DNA from: CBFDBF01 sp050293315
GTDB taxonomy: Bacteria > Pseudomonadota > Gammaproteobacteria > Chromatiales > Chromatiaceae
Assembly (NCBI GenBank): GCA_050293315.1
Contig: JBNKMS010000023.1
Location: forward strand, 1-64,000
Length of the DNA: 64,000 nt
Reading direction: 5' to 3'
Below are positions 8,559 through 17,043 of the stretch, in pieces. The notes under the pieces are model-generated. The model had not been told where the DNA came from. It saw nothing but the letters and a program-made list of their open reading frames with translations, and made no database searches. Numbering within the stretch: position 1 is the stretch's first letter; every line of letters begins with the position of its first letter. The translations under genes and the position numbers were made by a program.

Positions 8559-9482
8559 TTACCCACCTGGCTGCCGCAGAATAAATTGTAAAATTGCACT
8601 TCCTACAGGATCTGAGGCATTGTGCATCCCTTTTGCCATATCTGAATGCGAATGGTTGTCTACCGGTATGAAGCCAGCCTTACATCCAGCACCGCTCAGT
8701 TTTTCAGCAAACTCTCTGCCTCCTTTGGCGGCGGCCGGTCTATTAGTTGTGTTTAGGATTAAAAACTCTGGACAGTCCATATTGTTGGTTATGTTGTAAA
8801 ACGGTGATGCCTCTTTCAATACCAGCTTGCTCCTACCAAAGGCCTGTTTTACAAGACGTTTAACCGGTCGTTCATTTTCATGTGATAAAAGATTAAAGCT
8901 GGCAGTATCTACCGGGATTACACCAGCCAAATCGCTGGGCTTGAGGCCGTACTTCTGTAGATATTTATTGTCTGTTCCTAACAGGGCCGCAAGCTGTGCC
9001 CCAGCCGAATGGCCGGATATAAATATGCGATCTCTGTCGCCATTGATGGCGGGCAGATTGTCAAAGACCCAGGCCAGCGCGGCCGCGCAATCCTCGACAT
9101 GTGCGGGGTGCATGACTCCGGGCGATAGGCGGTAGTTGGGGGCGATAAACAGAATCCCTTTTGATGCGTAAAACAGCCCGGTCTCTTGCATCCTGTTTTT
9201 ATCACCTGTTCTCCAGCCGCCACCATGAATGTGCACAAGAACCGTGAGTGGCGTGCCGGTTGTCGTGGGGGAATAGATGTCCAGCAGATGGTGCGGATCG
9301 CTATCGTTAATATAAGGTACATTCAGTCTGGGGGTGGCCTGTGTAGAGATGTCCTCGCTGCTGTTTGTATCGTTTCTATTATTTATCAGCCGCTGCAGTA
9401 ATCTGCCCTTTTCCGCGTAAACGGGTGACAAAAAACTAGCGGATAGCAATATAGCAATTAGAGTGGATGTAACTTTGTTCAT
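8559..9482 (-). CDS. Secreted alpha/beta-hydrolase (esterase/lipase-like)
   Basis: A 307-residue exported hydrolase. A signal peptide (hydrophobic core ILLSASFLSPVYA, residues 10-23) is followed by the BD-FAE/HSL-like fold: oxyanion motif HGGGW, nucleophile elbow GHSAG and a C-terminal HSHSDM that supplies the histidine. It should cleave ester bonds in the periplasm or outside the cell; the substrate is not predictable. An AAAGGAAA ribosome site precedes ATG 9482. It is the first gene of the AT-richer minus-strand group. Confidence 0.85.
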   Translation of the reverse strand: MNKVTSTLIAILLSASFLSPVYAEKGRLLQRLINNRNDTNSSEDISTQATPRLNVPYINDSDPHHLLDIYSPTTTGTPLTVLVHIHGGGWRTGDKNRMQETGLFYASKGILFIAPNYRLSPGVMHPAHVEDCAAALAWVFDNLPAINGDRDRIFISGHSAGAQLAALLGTDNKYLQKYGLKPSDLAGVIPVDTASFNLLSHENERPVKRLVKQAFGRSKLVLKEASPFYNITNNMDCPEFLILNTTNRPAAAKGGREFAEKLSGAGCKAGFIPVDNHSHSDMAKGMHNASDPVGSAILQFILRQPGG

Positions 9483-9566
9483 CGCGTTTCCTTTCTGATG
9501 AGGTGGATTGGGGATCCTGGGGTAGATAATGCCAGATAGAAAGTAGCACCTGTCCCAGTTATGACT

Positions 9567-9959
9567 CTAAAAGTTGCCGAGGCGCAACATAACCAGGGTG
9601 CAGCCCTCAATCCACGGGATGCCCTCGGCATCAAGTCTCTGTTGCAGCTGTTTTGATTCAGTGCCAGGGTTGCATATGACGCGCCCCGGCTTTAGCTTCA
9701 GGATCTCATCGATCATAGGGGTCAGACGCTCCGGACCTACATACAGTGTCAGGGTATCAACCGGTCTCTCCAGGTCACTCAGGGAGGTGGCGGCCTGTAG
9801 CCCTTCGATCTGCTCGAACTTTGGGTGTACTGGAGTCACCCGATATCCGTGTTCCAGCAGTAGGCGCACTGCCTGGTTGGAGTATCGCGCTGGTTTTGGG
9901 CTGGCGCCCAGTACCGCTACATGATGCTCTTCTGGTCTGGTTGCGGCTGCATCGCTCAT
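9567..9959 (-). CDS. CoA-binding domain protein (YccU-like)
   Basis: A 130-residue single-domain protein of the CoA_binding_2 family with a Rossmann-type start (AVLGASPKPARYS) and the conserved end CNPGTES.....EGCTLVMLR. These small soluble proteins bind coenzyme A or a nucleotide but have no settled reaction. It lies 29 bases downstream of hemY on the same strand and may be transcribed with the hem group by read-through. Confidence 0.85.
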   Translation of the reverse strand: MSDAAATRPEEHHVAVLGASPKPARYSNQAVRLLLEHGYRVTPVHPKFEQIEGLQAATSLSDLERPVDTLTLYVGPERLTPMIDEILKLKPGRVICNPGTESKQLQQRLDAEGIPWIEGCTLVMLRLGNF

Positions 9960-9988
9960 ACCAAACAGTGTTGCCTCTTAAGTTCGTT

Positions 9989-11266
9989 CTAGTTCCCAGG
10001 GTGTGTCGGGTCAACCGGTAACCCAATCAGCGGTTCATGGTCATCGGCCAGGGCTGGAGATAGGATAGGTCCTGACTCAACTACTCCCATATCGCCGGTG
10101 GCAAGTTCCAGACCGGCCCGGTAGTTAAACATCGCGCCTTCACTCTCGCCTAACCGCTCCAATAGCAGCCCCAGTTCACGGTAGGCCTCTGCTGTCGGCT
10201 CGAAGTTGATGCTGGTCTCCAGGTAGCTGCGTGCCTTGCCCCATAGATGGTGATGCAGGCAGAGTCTGCCCAATGCCAGTAGTAGCACAGGATTGTGTTC
10301 ATGTCGTGACAGCCATGCTTCCGCTTTACTGAGTTGTTTACCGCTGTCAGTGGACTTGCACTTTCCGTATAGCTCCACCAGCGGCTCGCTCCACTCTCGC
10401 AATATTGTCTTGTAAAGCAGTGGTTCCGCCAGGTCCCAGAGTTGGCGTTTGAGTAGACGGCTGGTGTAGTCGGCGATGAGCTCAGGTTCCTGGCGTACAT
10501 CTGATGGTACACCGTTCCATATCAGCGGCAGCCGCTCCGGTTCCCGGTCGGCTCGCTCCAGCAGATTGCGGTAGACCAGGATATTCAGTTGGCGCCACTC
10601 CTGGGAGCCCAGCACCCCTCTCTTTTTCAATTCTGGTAGCAGGCGCTGTAGCTCAGTCCAATCTTCAAGCTGTAGATAGAGTCCATGTAGTAGTTTCAGC
10701 ACAGATGGGTGTTGTGGTGCTAGTCCCTGCAGATGGCGCAGTGTAGCCAACGCCTGCTCTATCTGTTGGCTCTCCAGTTGCAGCTCCGCCCTGGTCAGCC
10801 CTACGGCCACGCTCGCCTTGGGCATGCTCTCGTGGGCCAGCTGTAGGTATCGGTCTCTCTGTTCACGCTCACCCTGCTGCTGTGCTGCCCTGGCAGCTGC
10901 CAGGTAGTTGAGCAGCGGGGTGGCTGATCTATCGACATGGCGCAGCAGACTCTTTTCAGCCGCCCTCCAATCGCCTGCGGCCAGCTCCATAAGCCCTGTG
11001 GTCAGCTCCCGGTGCGCGCGTTTCCTGCTATGCTGTTGCCACCATCTCTTGATCCCATCCGGCAGACCCCATATCCGTACCGTGCTGCGAATCAGCAGAT
11101 AGAATAGGGTAAAGGCAACAATGACCAGGATAATCATGAGCAGCAGGCTCCCTTCTGCCGTCCAGTTGCCGTAGCTCAGTAGAAAGTAGCCGTTCTCCTG
11201 TTGTACCAGGGGCACAAGGAAGACCACGGCAGCCAGTAGCAGCAGGCCCGCAATCAGGATCTTCAT
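9989..11266 (-). CDS. hemY: HemY, haem-biosynthesis-associated TPR membrane protein
   Basis: A 425-residue inner-membrane protein. Two N-terminal membrane segments (about residues 1-20 and 40-62) are followed by the HemY family region (RELTTGLMELAAGDW) and TPR-like helical repeats to the C-terminus. It is the proteobacterial HemY of hem(C)DXY operons, unrelated to protoporphyrinogen oxidase of the same name; a scaffolding or regulatory role in haem synthesis is inferred from context. Its start overlaps the hemX stop by four bases, showing translational coupling. Confidence 0.88.
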   Translation of the reverse strand: MKILIAGLLLLAAVVFLVPLVQQENGYFLLSYGNWTAEGSLLLMIILVIVAFTLFYLLIRSTVRIWGLPDGIKRWWQQHSRKRAHRELTTGLMELAAGDWRAAEKSLLRHVDRSATPLLNYLAAARAAQQQGEREQRDRYLQLAHESMPKASVAVGLTRAELQLESQQIEQALATLRHLQGLAPQHPSVLKLLHGLYLQLEDWTELQRLLPELKKRGVLGSQEWRQLNILVYRNLLERADREPERLPLIWNGVPSDVRQEPELIADYTSRLLKRQLWDLAEPLLYKTILREWSEPLVELYGKCKSTDSGKQLSKAEAWLSRHEHNPVLLLALGRLCLHHHLWGKARSYLETSINFEPTAEAYRELGLLLERLGESEGAMFNYRAGLELATGDMGVVESGPILSPALADDHEPLIGLPVDPTHPGN

Positions 11267-12336
11267 GGCTGCGGCTCCTCCGCCTTGCTGCTATCAGGGG
11301 CCTGCCCCAGTAACAGGTGGAGTGAGCCGGAGATGTCTGGCAGGTGTGGGGTTATCTGTTCCTGGCGTAGCGCATCGATCTCATCCAGCATTGAGCGAAT
11401 CGTATTATGGTCACGGTCGAAATACTCCTGTAACCAACTGGCAGCACGTTCCAGGCTGTCGGCATAGAGTGTCTGCTCGTGCATTAGCAGCGCGAGGTGT
11501 GCCGCCTCCAGACGCAGCTGCAGGTTCTGTTTTAAAAAGTAGAGCTTTTCCGGGGGGAGCAGCACTGGGACCGGCTGATCGTGTTGCCGTATCACCAGGA
11601 GTGAACGTATTGCCTTCCAGCTGTCCTCTAGCATTGAGCCCCAGCTGAACTGTTTTGCCGCTGCATCGTCCGAGTTAATTGGCTCGACTGTAGGCACCGA
11701 GGCCATCAACGGTTTGATGATCTCTACCTGTTTGGAGAGTGCTGAGAGGCGTAGGGATATGCCTGGTGTGTCTACCTGCCTTACCCCTTTAAGGGCGGTC
11801 AGGTCGATAGCGATCCGTTCACGAACCTTGGTCCAGATCGGATCCCCGCTGTCACGTAGCTGTCTGTCTGCCTCCTGTAGTGCCATGATGGCGGCCTCGA
11901 CATCGCCTGCGAACTGTAAGCGGCGATTGGCAATGCGTAGTAGTGATTTCACCTCGGCCACAAGCGAACGACCTTGAGTGCTGTCTGCCACACTCTGCGC
12001 TACCTGCTGCCGTAGCTGGGCCATCTCTTCCGTCGTGGCTTTGGCGAACTCCTGCAGCCTCTTATTCAGGGCCGTGAGTTGCGTCTGTTGTGCAGTTGCC
12101 TGCTCTTGTAGTTGTTGCGATAGTGCCTCTGCCTGCTGCTTTGATTGCGTCAGTTTCTGCCAGTAGAGATAGCCGGCACCAATACCTCCGACTGAGCAGA
12201 GCAGGGCCAATATGGCCGTAACGGCTACCCACGTACGGCCGCCTTGCGGCTTAGGTTCAGTGGCAACCTCTTCAACGTGCTCTATCTCCAGGGTCTCTTC
12301 CTCCAGCACCCCGTCCTCTCTCTCTTCTGTGTTCAT
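11263..12336 (-). CDS. hemX: HemX-like membrane protein
   Basis: A 357-residue protein of the HemX family (often labelled uroporphyrinogen-III C-methyltransferase, although it lacks the methyltransferase fold). It has an acidic cytoplasmic N-terminus, one membrane segment (about residues 35-60) and a long periplasmic coiled coil rich in Gln and Ala. I chose ATG 12336 because GAGGAAAACC stands directly before it; the open frame runs 20 codons further up. It lies between hemD and hemY, four-base overlap with hemY. The molecular function is unsettled. Confidence 0.85.
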   Translation of the reverse strand: MNTEEREDGVLEEETLEIEHVEEVATEPKPQGGRTWVAVTAILALLCSVGGIGAGYLYWQKLTQSKQQAEALSQQLQEQATAQQTQLTALNKRLQEFAKATTEEMAQLRQQVAQSVADSTQGRSLVAEVKSLLRIANRRLQFAGDVEAAIMALQEADRQLRDSGDPIWTKVRERIAIDLTALKGVRQVDTPGISLRLSALSKQVEIIKPLMASVPTVEPINSDDAAAKQFSWGSMLEDSWKAIRSLLVIRQHDQPVPVLLPPEKLYFLKQNLQLRLEAAHLALLMHEQTLYADSLERAASWLQEYFDRDHNTIRSMLDEIDALRQEQITPHLPDISGSLHLLLGQAPDSSKAEEPQP

Positions 12337-12392
12337 TGGTTTTCCTCTAACTCCCATCTCTGCTATCTGCGCAATGGTAGCAAAAAACAGCC

Positions 12393-13187
12393 TCAATGGG
12401 TGTCGCTACCGTCTCTCCAGGCACATATCGCTGCCACAATATCCTCATCTCTGGCCCGCTCCGCCAGGATGATCTCTCTCCACCCTAATTCTGTCGCACG
12501 CAGCCGCATGCGCTCACTGATGACAACCAAGGGGGTGTTGCATAGCAACCGTCTACCCTGTTCGCCAACCAGATGTACGAGGTTTTCGAGGATCTCATTA
12601 CTGGTGGCAGTGACGATCTGCACCTCATCTTGCCACTTCTCCAGCAGCGGGGTTAGATCTCTTTGCGGACACTCCCGACGGTATACCTCGGCGTACTCCA
12701 CTATAGCCCCCCGCTGCTGTAGGGTATCTCCCAACAGGGGACGACCACCGTTACCCCTTACAATGACCACCCTCCTGCCCGCGGGCTGTTGTAGCTCTGG
12801 TAGCGTCAGTAGCGCTTCGCTGTCGAACCGCTTGAGCGGCATGATGGTCGGGGTGATGCCGTGAGACTCCAGGGTCTGAGCTGTGCCCTGTCCAACGGCG
12901 GCGATCTGCACCCCCTGCGGCAGATGGTTCCCAGCCAGCAGCCTTAGACCATAATGGACCGCGTTGGGGCTTATAAATATCAGCAGGGAGAATCTGTCGA
13001 GTCGATCCAACACCGCTGCGGCCATCTCCGGTTGACTGGATTCGTGGATAATCAGGGCGGGCAGTGGTATAGCGCGGCCACCACGATCAGTTATATGTGT
13101 ACACAGTGCCCCGGCTTGCTGTTCTGGTCTGGTGACCAGTACACCGATGTTGTCCAGGCTGCAGTGAGATGGCTCGCTCTTGTTCAT
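12393..13187 (-). CDS. hemD: Uroporphyrinogen-III synthase
   Basis: About 264 residues. HemD cyclises hydroxymethylbilane with inversion of ring D to give uroporphyrinogen III, precursor of haem, sirohaem and cobalamin. The two-domain fold is suggested by GVLVTRPEQQA at the start and the HemD-like segment FISPNAVHYGL. ATG 13187 follows AGGTGA at a good distance, and I prefer it to the GTG at 13196 that overlaps the algR stop. In relatives hemC, which makes the substrate, lies between algR and hemD; here it is missing and must be elsewhere. Confidence 0.88.
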   Translation of the reverse strand: MNKSEPSHCSLDNIGVLVTRPEQQAGALCTHITDRGGRAIPLPALIIHESSQPEMAAAVLDRLDRFSLLIFISPNAVHYGLRLLAGNHLPQGVQIAAVGQGTAQTLESHGITPTIMPLKRFDSEALLTLPELQQPAGRRVVIVRGNGGRPLLGDTLQQRGAIVEYAEVYRRECPQRDLTPLLEKWQDEVQIVTATSNEILENLVHLVGEQGRRLLCNTPLVVISERMRLRATELGWREIILAERARDEDIVAAICAWRDGSDTH

Positions 13188-13192
13188 TGTTA

Positions 13193-13927
13193 TCACCTGT
13201 TATGGAGTAGCCGTCGCACCTCAGGTAGGTGACGGCGACTCACCTCAAGCTGTTTCTCTGAGCCGTTGAGTTGCACCATGGCGTTTCCGTTTTCGGATTT
13301 GTGTAGCCCCATTAGCCGTCCTTTTGCCACCAGGGCGTTGCGGTGGATCCGCATAAAGCGATCGCCAAATCTCTCTTCCAGAGATTTCAGCGACTCCTCC
13401 AACAGTACCTCACTGTCACCGTATTGGGCCATGACATACTTATGTTCCGCCCGGAAATAGATGATGTCATCTACTGGGATACGGCGTAGAGTGCCGCGAT
13501 AACTGACGCTTATATAGTCGGGCTCAGACTCTTGTTGTAACTGTTGTAGGGCCTGTAGCTGGGGCCTGGTCAGATTGGATGCCTTAGCCAGGGCCTGTTC
13601 CAGTCGTTCCCGGCGTATCGGTTTGAGCAGATAGTCGATAGCGTTCTGGTCAAAGGCCTCCAGCGCGTACTCATCGTAGGCAGTAGTGAATATTACTGCA
13701 GGCGGGCTGGTCAGCCGGGACATCTGGGAGGCGGCTGTCAGACCATCCATCCCCGGCATGCGGATATCAAGTAGTACTAAGTCTGCCTCAAGTTGCTCAC
13801 ATAGCTGTATCGCCTCAGCTCCGTTGGTTGCCTCTCCAATGCATTGATAGGGTGCGCCAATATCCTCCAGCAGCCTGTTTAGATGGGCCCGGGCCAGCGC
13901 TTCATCGTCGGCGATCAGTATCTTCAT
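13193..13927 (-). CDS. algR: LytTR-family response regulator (AlgR-like)
   Basis: A 244-residue response regulator with receiver domain (phospho-acceptor D54 in VLLDIRMPG) and C-terminal LytTR DNA-binding domain (about residues 140-240, with YFRAEHKYV). AlgR-type regulators bind DNA upstream of virulence, motility, exopolysaccharide or metabolic genes. It is the partner of the kinase encoded 12 bases upstream. Position between algZ and hemD matches the Pseudomonas algZR-hem arrangement. Confidence 0.88.
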   Translation of the reverse strand: MKILIADDEALARAHLNRLLEDIGAPYQCIGEATNGAEAIQLCEQLEADLVLLDIRMPGMDGLTAASQMSRLTSPPAVIFTTAYDEYALEAFDQNAIDYLLKPIRRERLEQALAKASNLTRPQLQALQQLQQESEPDYISVSYRGTLRRIPVDDIIYFRAEHKYVMAQYGDSEVLLEESLKSLEERFGDRFMRIHRNALVAKGRLMGLHKSENGNAMVQLNGSEKQLEVSRRHLPEVRRLLHNR

Positions 13928-13939
13928 CAGCGTCTTAGA

Positions 13940-14998
13940 TCACTCTCTCCATGGGTGGGGGAAGAATATCCGTACCTGATACTCTCCATCCACCATACTC
14001 ATGTTGAGGCCGGCCTCATCAGCAAAGACCGCGTGTAGCCGCTGGCGGATATTCTCCAATGCCAGACTATTGCCTTCGCGGTGGCGGGAGCACTCCTCAG
14101 GCGGCAGGGTGTTGCGTATGCTTAGGTTGACCTTGAATCTGCGGTAGCGGCCGACGATATGGATTGTTCCCTGCTCGGTTGCCGGTTCGATCCCGTGGTA
14201 GACGGCATTCTCCAGTAGCGGCTGCAGTAGGAGGGCGGGTATTACCGCGTCTTGTGGTAGTCCATCCAGGTCCCATTTTACCCGTAGTCGATCCCCCAGC
14301 CGTTGGCTCTCAATCTGCAGGTATCCCTGCGCTAGTTTCAGCTCCTCTCTTAGGGTGGATAGGGTCTTGCTGTCGGAGAGGTTGGCGCGGAACAGATCTG
14401 AAAGGTTATGTACCACCTCCTCAGCTATCGCCGGATCAGAGCGGGTCAGGCTGGCGATGGTGTTCATGCTGTTGAACAGGAAATGGGGACGGATGCGCGA
14501 TTGCAGCGCCTGAAAACGCGCCTGCGATTCGGCCGCCGCCTGCTGTCGCCATATGTGTTGGAGGTATAGATATCGCAGCACTATAGCGGCGACAATCGCG
14601 CAGATGCCCATATTACGCAGGATAAAAAAGAGCTCACCACTAGGCTGCCATATAATCCCCATAAACTGGATCGCCAGCCAACTGGTGATCATGGTAAGCA
14701 GCAGTAGTAGCCCCCATGCGGCCAGGCCCACTTTGAGATCACTCCAGTTGCTGCTGTAGGCGCGCAGCAGGTAGAACAGCACGCTTCCGGCCAGCGCTAT
14801 CCACTGGACAAATAGGGAGTAGAGGCTCAGATTACCGAAAAACCCCTGTAGGCTGTCGCTGTCTGCCAGGGCCAGCACCATGGCCAGCAGCTCAGCCGTT
14901 ACCACTACCACAAATACCACTTTGATAGCAGCGAAGTCGGGGAGGAACGTTCCACTCCGGCCTACTTTAGCTACGCTGTCAGTTTTAATATCGCCCAT
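13940..14998 (-). CDS. algZ: LytS/AlgZ-type sensor histidine kinase
   Basis: A 352-residue membrane kinase with four to five hydrophobic segments in the first 150 residues, then the His_kinase domain of the LytS class (phospho-acceptor in RPHFLFNSMN) and an ATPase part with LLENAVYHG. It has no periplasmic sensor domain of note. It is divergent from argH with a 69-base gap, the same arrangement as in Pseudomonas. Confidence 0.87.
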   Translation of the reverse strand: MGDIKTDSVAKVGRSGTFLPDFAAIKVVFVVVVTAELLAMVLALADSDSLQGFFGNLSLYSLFVQWIALAGSVLFYLLRAYSSNWSDLKVGLAAWGLLLLLTMITSWLAIQFMGIIWQPSGELFFILRNMGICAIVAAIVLRYLYLQHIWRQQAAAESQARFQALQSRIRPHFLFNSMNTIASLTRSDPAIAEEVVHNLSDLFRANLSDSKTLSTLREELKLAQGYLQIESQRLGDRLRVKWDLDGLPQDAVIPALLLQPLLENAVYHGIEPATEQGTIHIVGRYRRFKVNLSIRNTLPPEECSRHREGNSLALENIRQRLHAVFADEAGLNMSMVDGEYQVRIFFPHPWRE

Positions 14999-15021
14999 CT
15001 TTTCTCACAGCTATATATTGC

Positions 15022-15030
15022 TGGTATAAT
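15022..15030 (+). promoter_or_regulatory. Extended -10 promoter element of argH
   Basis: TGGTATAAT gives a full TATAAT (15025-15030) preceded by TGn, an extended -10. It lies 38 bases before the argH ATG. No clear -35 is visible, which an extended -10 can tolerate. Confidence 0.5.
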
Positions 15031-15067
15031 TTTACGCCAACTCAAGCCGCCTCAGGAAACCGCGACA

Positions 15068-16453
15068 ATGAGCAGGCAGAAACTCTGGTCTGGCCGTTTT
15101 AGTGAACCCACCGATGCCTTTGTCGAGGCCTTTACCGCATCGGTGGAGTTTGACCAGCAACTCTATAAGTATGACATCCAAGGCTCTATTGCGCATGCTA
15201 CCATGTTGGCGCAGCAGGGGATTATTAATGATGCCGAGTGTCAGCAGATAATCTCCGGACTGCAGCAGATTGAGCAGCGCATAGAGAGTGGCCAGTTTGA
15301 GTGGTCTGTTGAGCTCGAAGATGTGCATATGAATATCGAGTCGGCCCTGACAGATGCAATTGGCGATGCCGGCAAAAAACTGCACACCGGGCGTTCCCGT
15401 AATGACCAGGTCGCCACCGATATACGCCTCTATCTGCGTGCCGAGATCGCAACTATTCGCAGCGAGATAGCACGTCTGCAACAGGCCCTGCTCGGTCTGG
15501 CCGAGCAGGAGGCCGCTACGATCATGCCCGGCTTTACCCATCTGCAGACCGCCCAACCGGTAACCTTTGGCCACCATATGATGGCCTGGTTTGAGATGTT
15601 GCAGCGTGACCGCGAGCGTCTTGCTGACTGCAACCGGCGGCTTAACGTAATGCCTCTTGGCTCTGCTGCGCTGGCTGGTACCACTTATCCATTGGATCGC
15701 TCCGTCACTGCACAACTGCTCGGGTTTGACCGTCCCTGTGAAAACTCGCTGGATGGGGTCAGTGACCGTGATTTTGTAATAGAGTTTAGCGCAGCGGCGG
15801 CCATTATAATGGTGCATCTGTCGCGCTTTTCAGAAGAGCTGATCCTCTGGTCGTCTGCGCAGTTTGGATTTATCGAGCTGTCAGACAGCTTCTGCACCGG
15901 CTCATCCATTATGCCGCAGAAGAAGAACCCGGATGTCCCCGAGTTGGTCAGAGGGAAGAGCGGCCGTATATTTGGCCACCTGATGGCGTTGTTGACCCTG
16001 ATGAAGGGGCAGCCTTTGGCATATAACAAGGACAACCAGGAGGATAAGGAGCCGCTGTTTGATACAGTAGATACCATCAAGGGTTCACTCAAGATATTTG
16101 CCGACATGATCCCGGCCATGAGCTGCCGGCGCGAACGTATGCGCGAGGCGGCACTGCAGGGCTTCTCCACCGCGACCGATCTGGCGGACTATCTGGTGCG
16201 GCAGGGGGTGCCGTTCCGTGATGCCCATGAGATAGTAGGCAAGGCGGTGGCGCTCTGTGTGGAGCGTGGTTGTGGCCTGGCGGAGCTGCAGTTGAACGAA
16301 CTTCAGGGCCTCTCTGACCGGATCGCTGAGGATGTGTTCGAGGTGCTCTCCCTGGAGGGCTCGGTAGAGGCCCGCAACCATATCGGCGGCACCGCCCCGG
16401 AGCAGGTGAAGGCGGCGATCAAGCGCGGCTCCAAGCTGCTGGAAAGTGAGTAA
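15068..16453 (+). CDS. argH: Argininosuccinate lyase
   Basis: A 461-residue cytoplasmic enzyme that splits argininosuccinate into arginine and fumarate, the last step of arginine synthesis. The fumarase/aspartase superfamily signature GSSIMPQKKNPD is present near residue 280, and the N-terminal region KLWSGRFSEPTD and HTGRSRNDQ loop are typical. Length is that of the family. No other arg gene is adjacent. Confidence 0.97.
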   Translation: MSRQKLWSGRFSEPTDAFVEAFTASVEFDQQLYKYDIQGSIAHATMLAQQGIINDAECQQIISGLQQIEQRIESGQFEWSVELEDVHMNIESALTDAIGDAGKKLHTGRSRNDQVATDIRLYLRAEIATIRSEIARLQQALLGLAEQEAATIMPGFTHLQTAQPVTFGHHMMAWFEMLQRDRERLADCNRRLNVMPLGSAALAGTTYPLDRSVTAQLLGFDRPCENSLDGVSDRDFVIEFSAAAAIIMVHLSRFSEELILWSSAQFGFIELSDSFCTGSSIMPQKKNPDVPELVRGKSGRIFGHLMALLTLMKGQPLAYNKDNQEDKEPLFDTVDTIKGSLKIFADMIPAMSCRRERMREAALQGFSTATDLADYLVRQGVPFRDAHEIVGKAVALCVERGCGLAELQLNELQGLSDRIAEDVFEVLSLEGSVEARNHIGGTAPEQVKAAIKRGSKLLESE

Positions 16454-16518
16454 AACGGGTAAAGTTTCGGCCTCCTCTGCCGCTTAATCTCCTTGACGAT
16501 ACAGTTCAAGGATCCCCT

Positions 16519-17043
16519 ATGACCGACAGTAGTGAATTAGAGCTGCTTAGAGAGGAGAACCGCCGCCTCAAGCAACAGGTGGAGGAGCTCTCTATAACCG
16601 ACGAATTGACCGGCCTGACTAACCGTCGAGCCTTGAAGCGTGCCCTGGAGACACAGGTTACCCGCAGTCGCCGCTACCACAACCCACTAAGTGTGATGCT
16701 GATAGAGGTCGCCCTGGAGGATTCTACGGAAGAGCCCGGGGACGAGATCATCCTGGCAGTCAGTCGCTTTCTTGGTGAAAGTCTGCGTTGGGTCGATATG
16801 ATCGCTCGTTGGGATAAACAGCAGTTTATTCTGGTGTTGCCTGAGACTGCTATCGATGATGGCCAGAGGCTGCTGCAAAAGATCCGGCAGGGCTTTGGGC
16901 AGTCTGAGTTGTTCACACAATTTAGCGATAGCTCTACCCTGTTATATGTCGGCCTGGCTGAGTGGCAGAAGGGTGATGATGTGCGGCTGCTGCTGCAGCG
17001 GGCGTCAAAGGCACTGGCTGGGGAGAAGGCAGCGGCCGCCTAA
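16519..17043 (+). CDS. Degenerate GGDEF-domain protein
   Basis: A 174-residue protein with a short N-terminal coiled coil (about residues 5-28) and one GGDEF-type domain (SITDELTGLTNRRAL). The active-site GGDEF is replaced by DKQQF (in ARWDKQQFILVLP), removing the metal- and GTP-binding residues, so it should not make c-di-GMP. It may be a c-di-GMP or GTP sensor, or a structural partner. Its stop codon overlaps the start of cyaA (TAATG), so its translation is coupled to adenylate cyclase. No receiver or membrane domain is present. Confidence 0.85.
   Translation: MTDSSELELLREENRRLKQQVEELSITDELTGLTNRRALKRALETQVTRSRRYHNPLSVMLIEVALEDSTEEPGDEIILAVSRFLGESLRWVDMIARWDKQQFILVLPETAIDDGQRLLQKIRQGFGQSELFTQFSDSSTLLYVGLAEWQKGDDVRLLLQRASKALAGEKAAAA

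Noticed and set aside
15032..15817. Minus-strand frame of 261 codons opposite argH
   Set aside because: Shadow of argH; translation lacks any family features.
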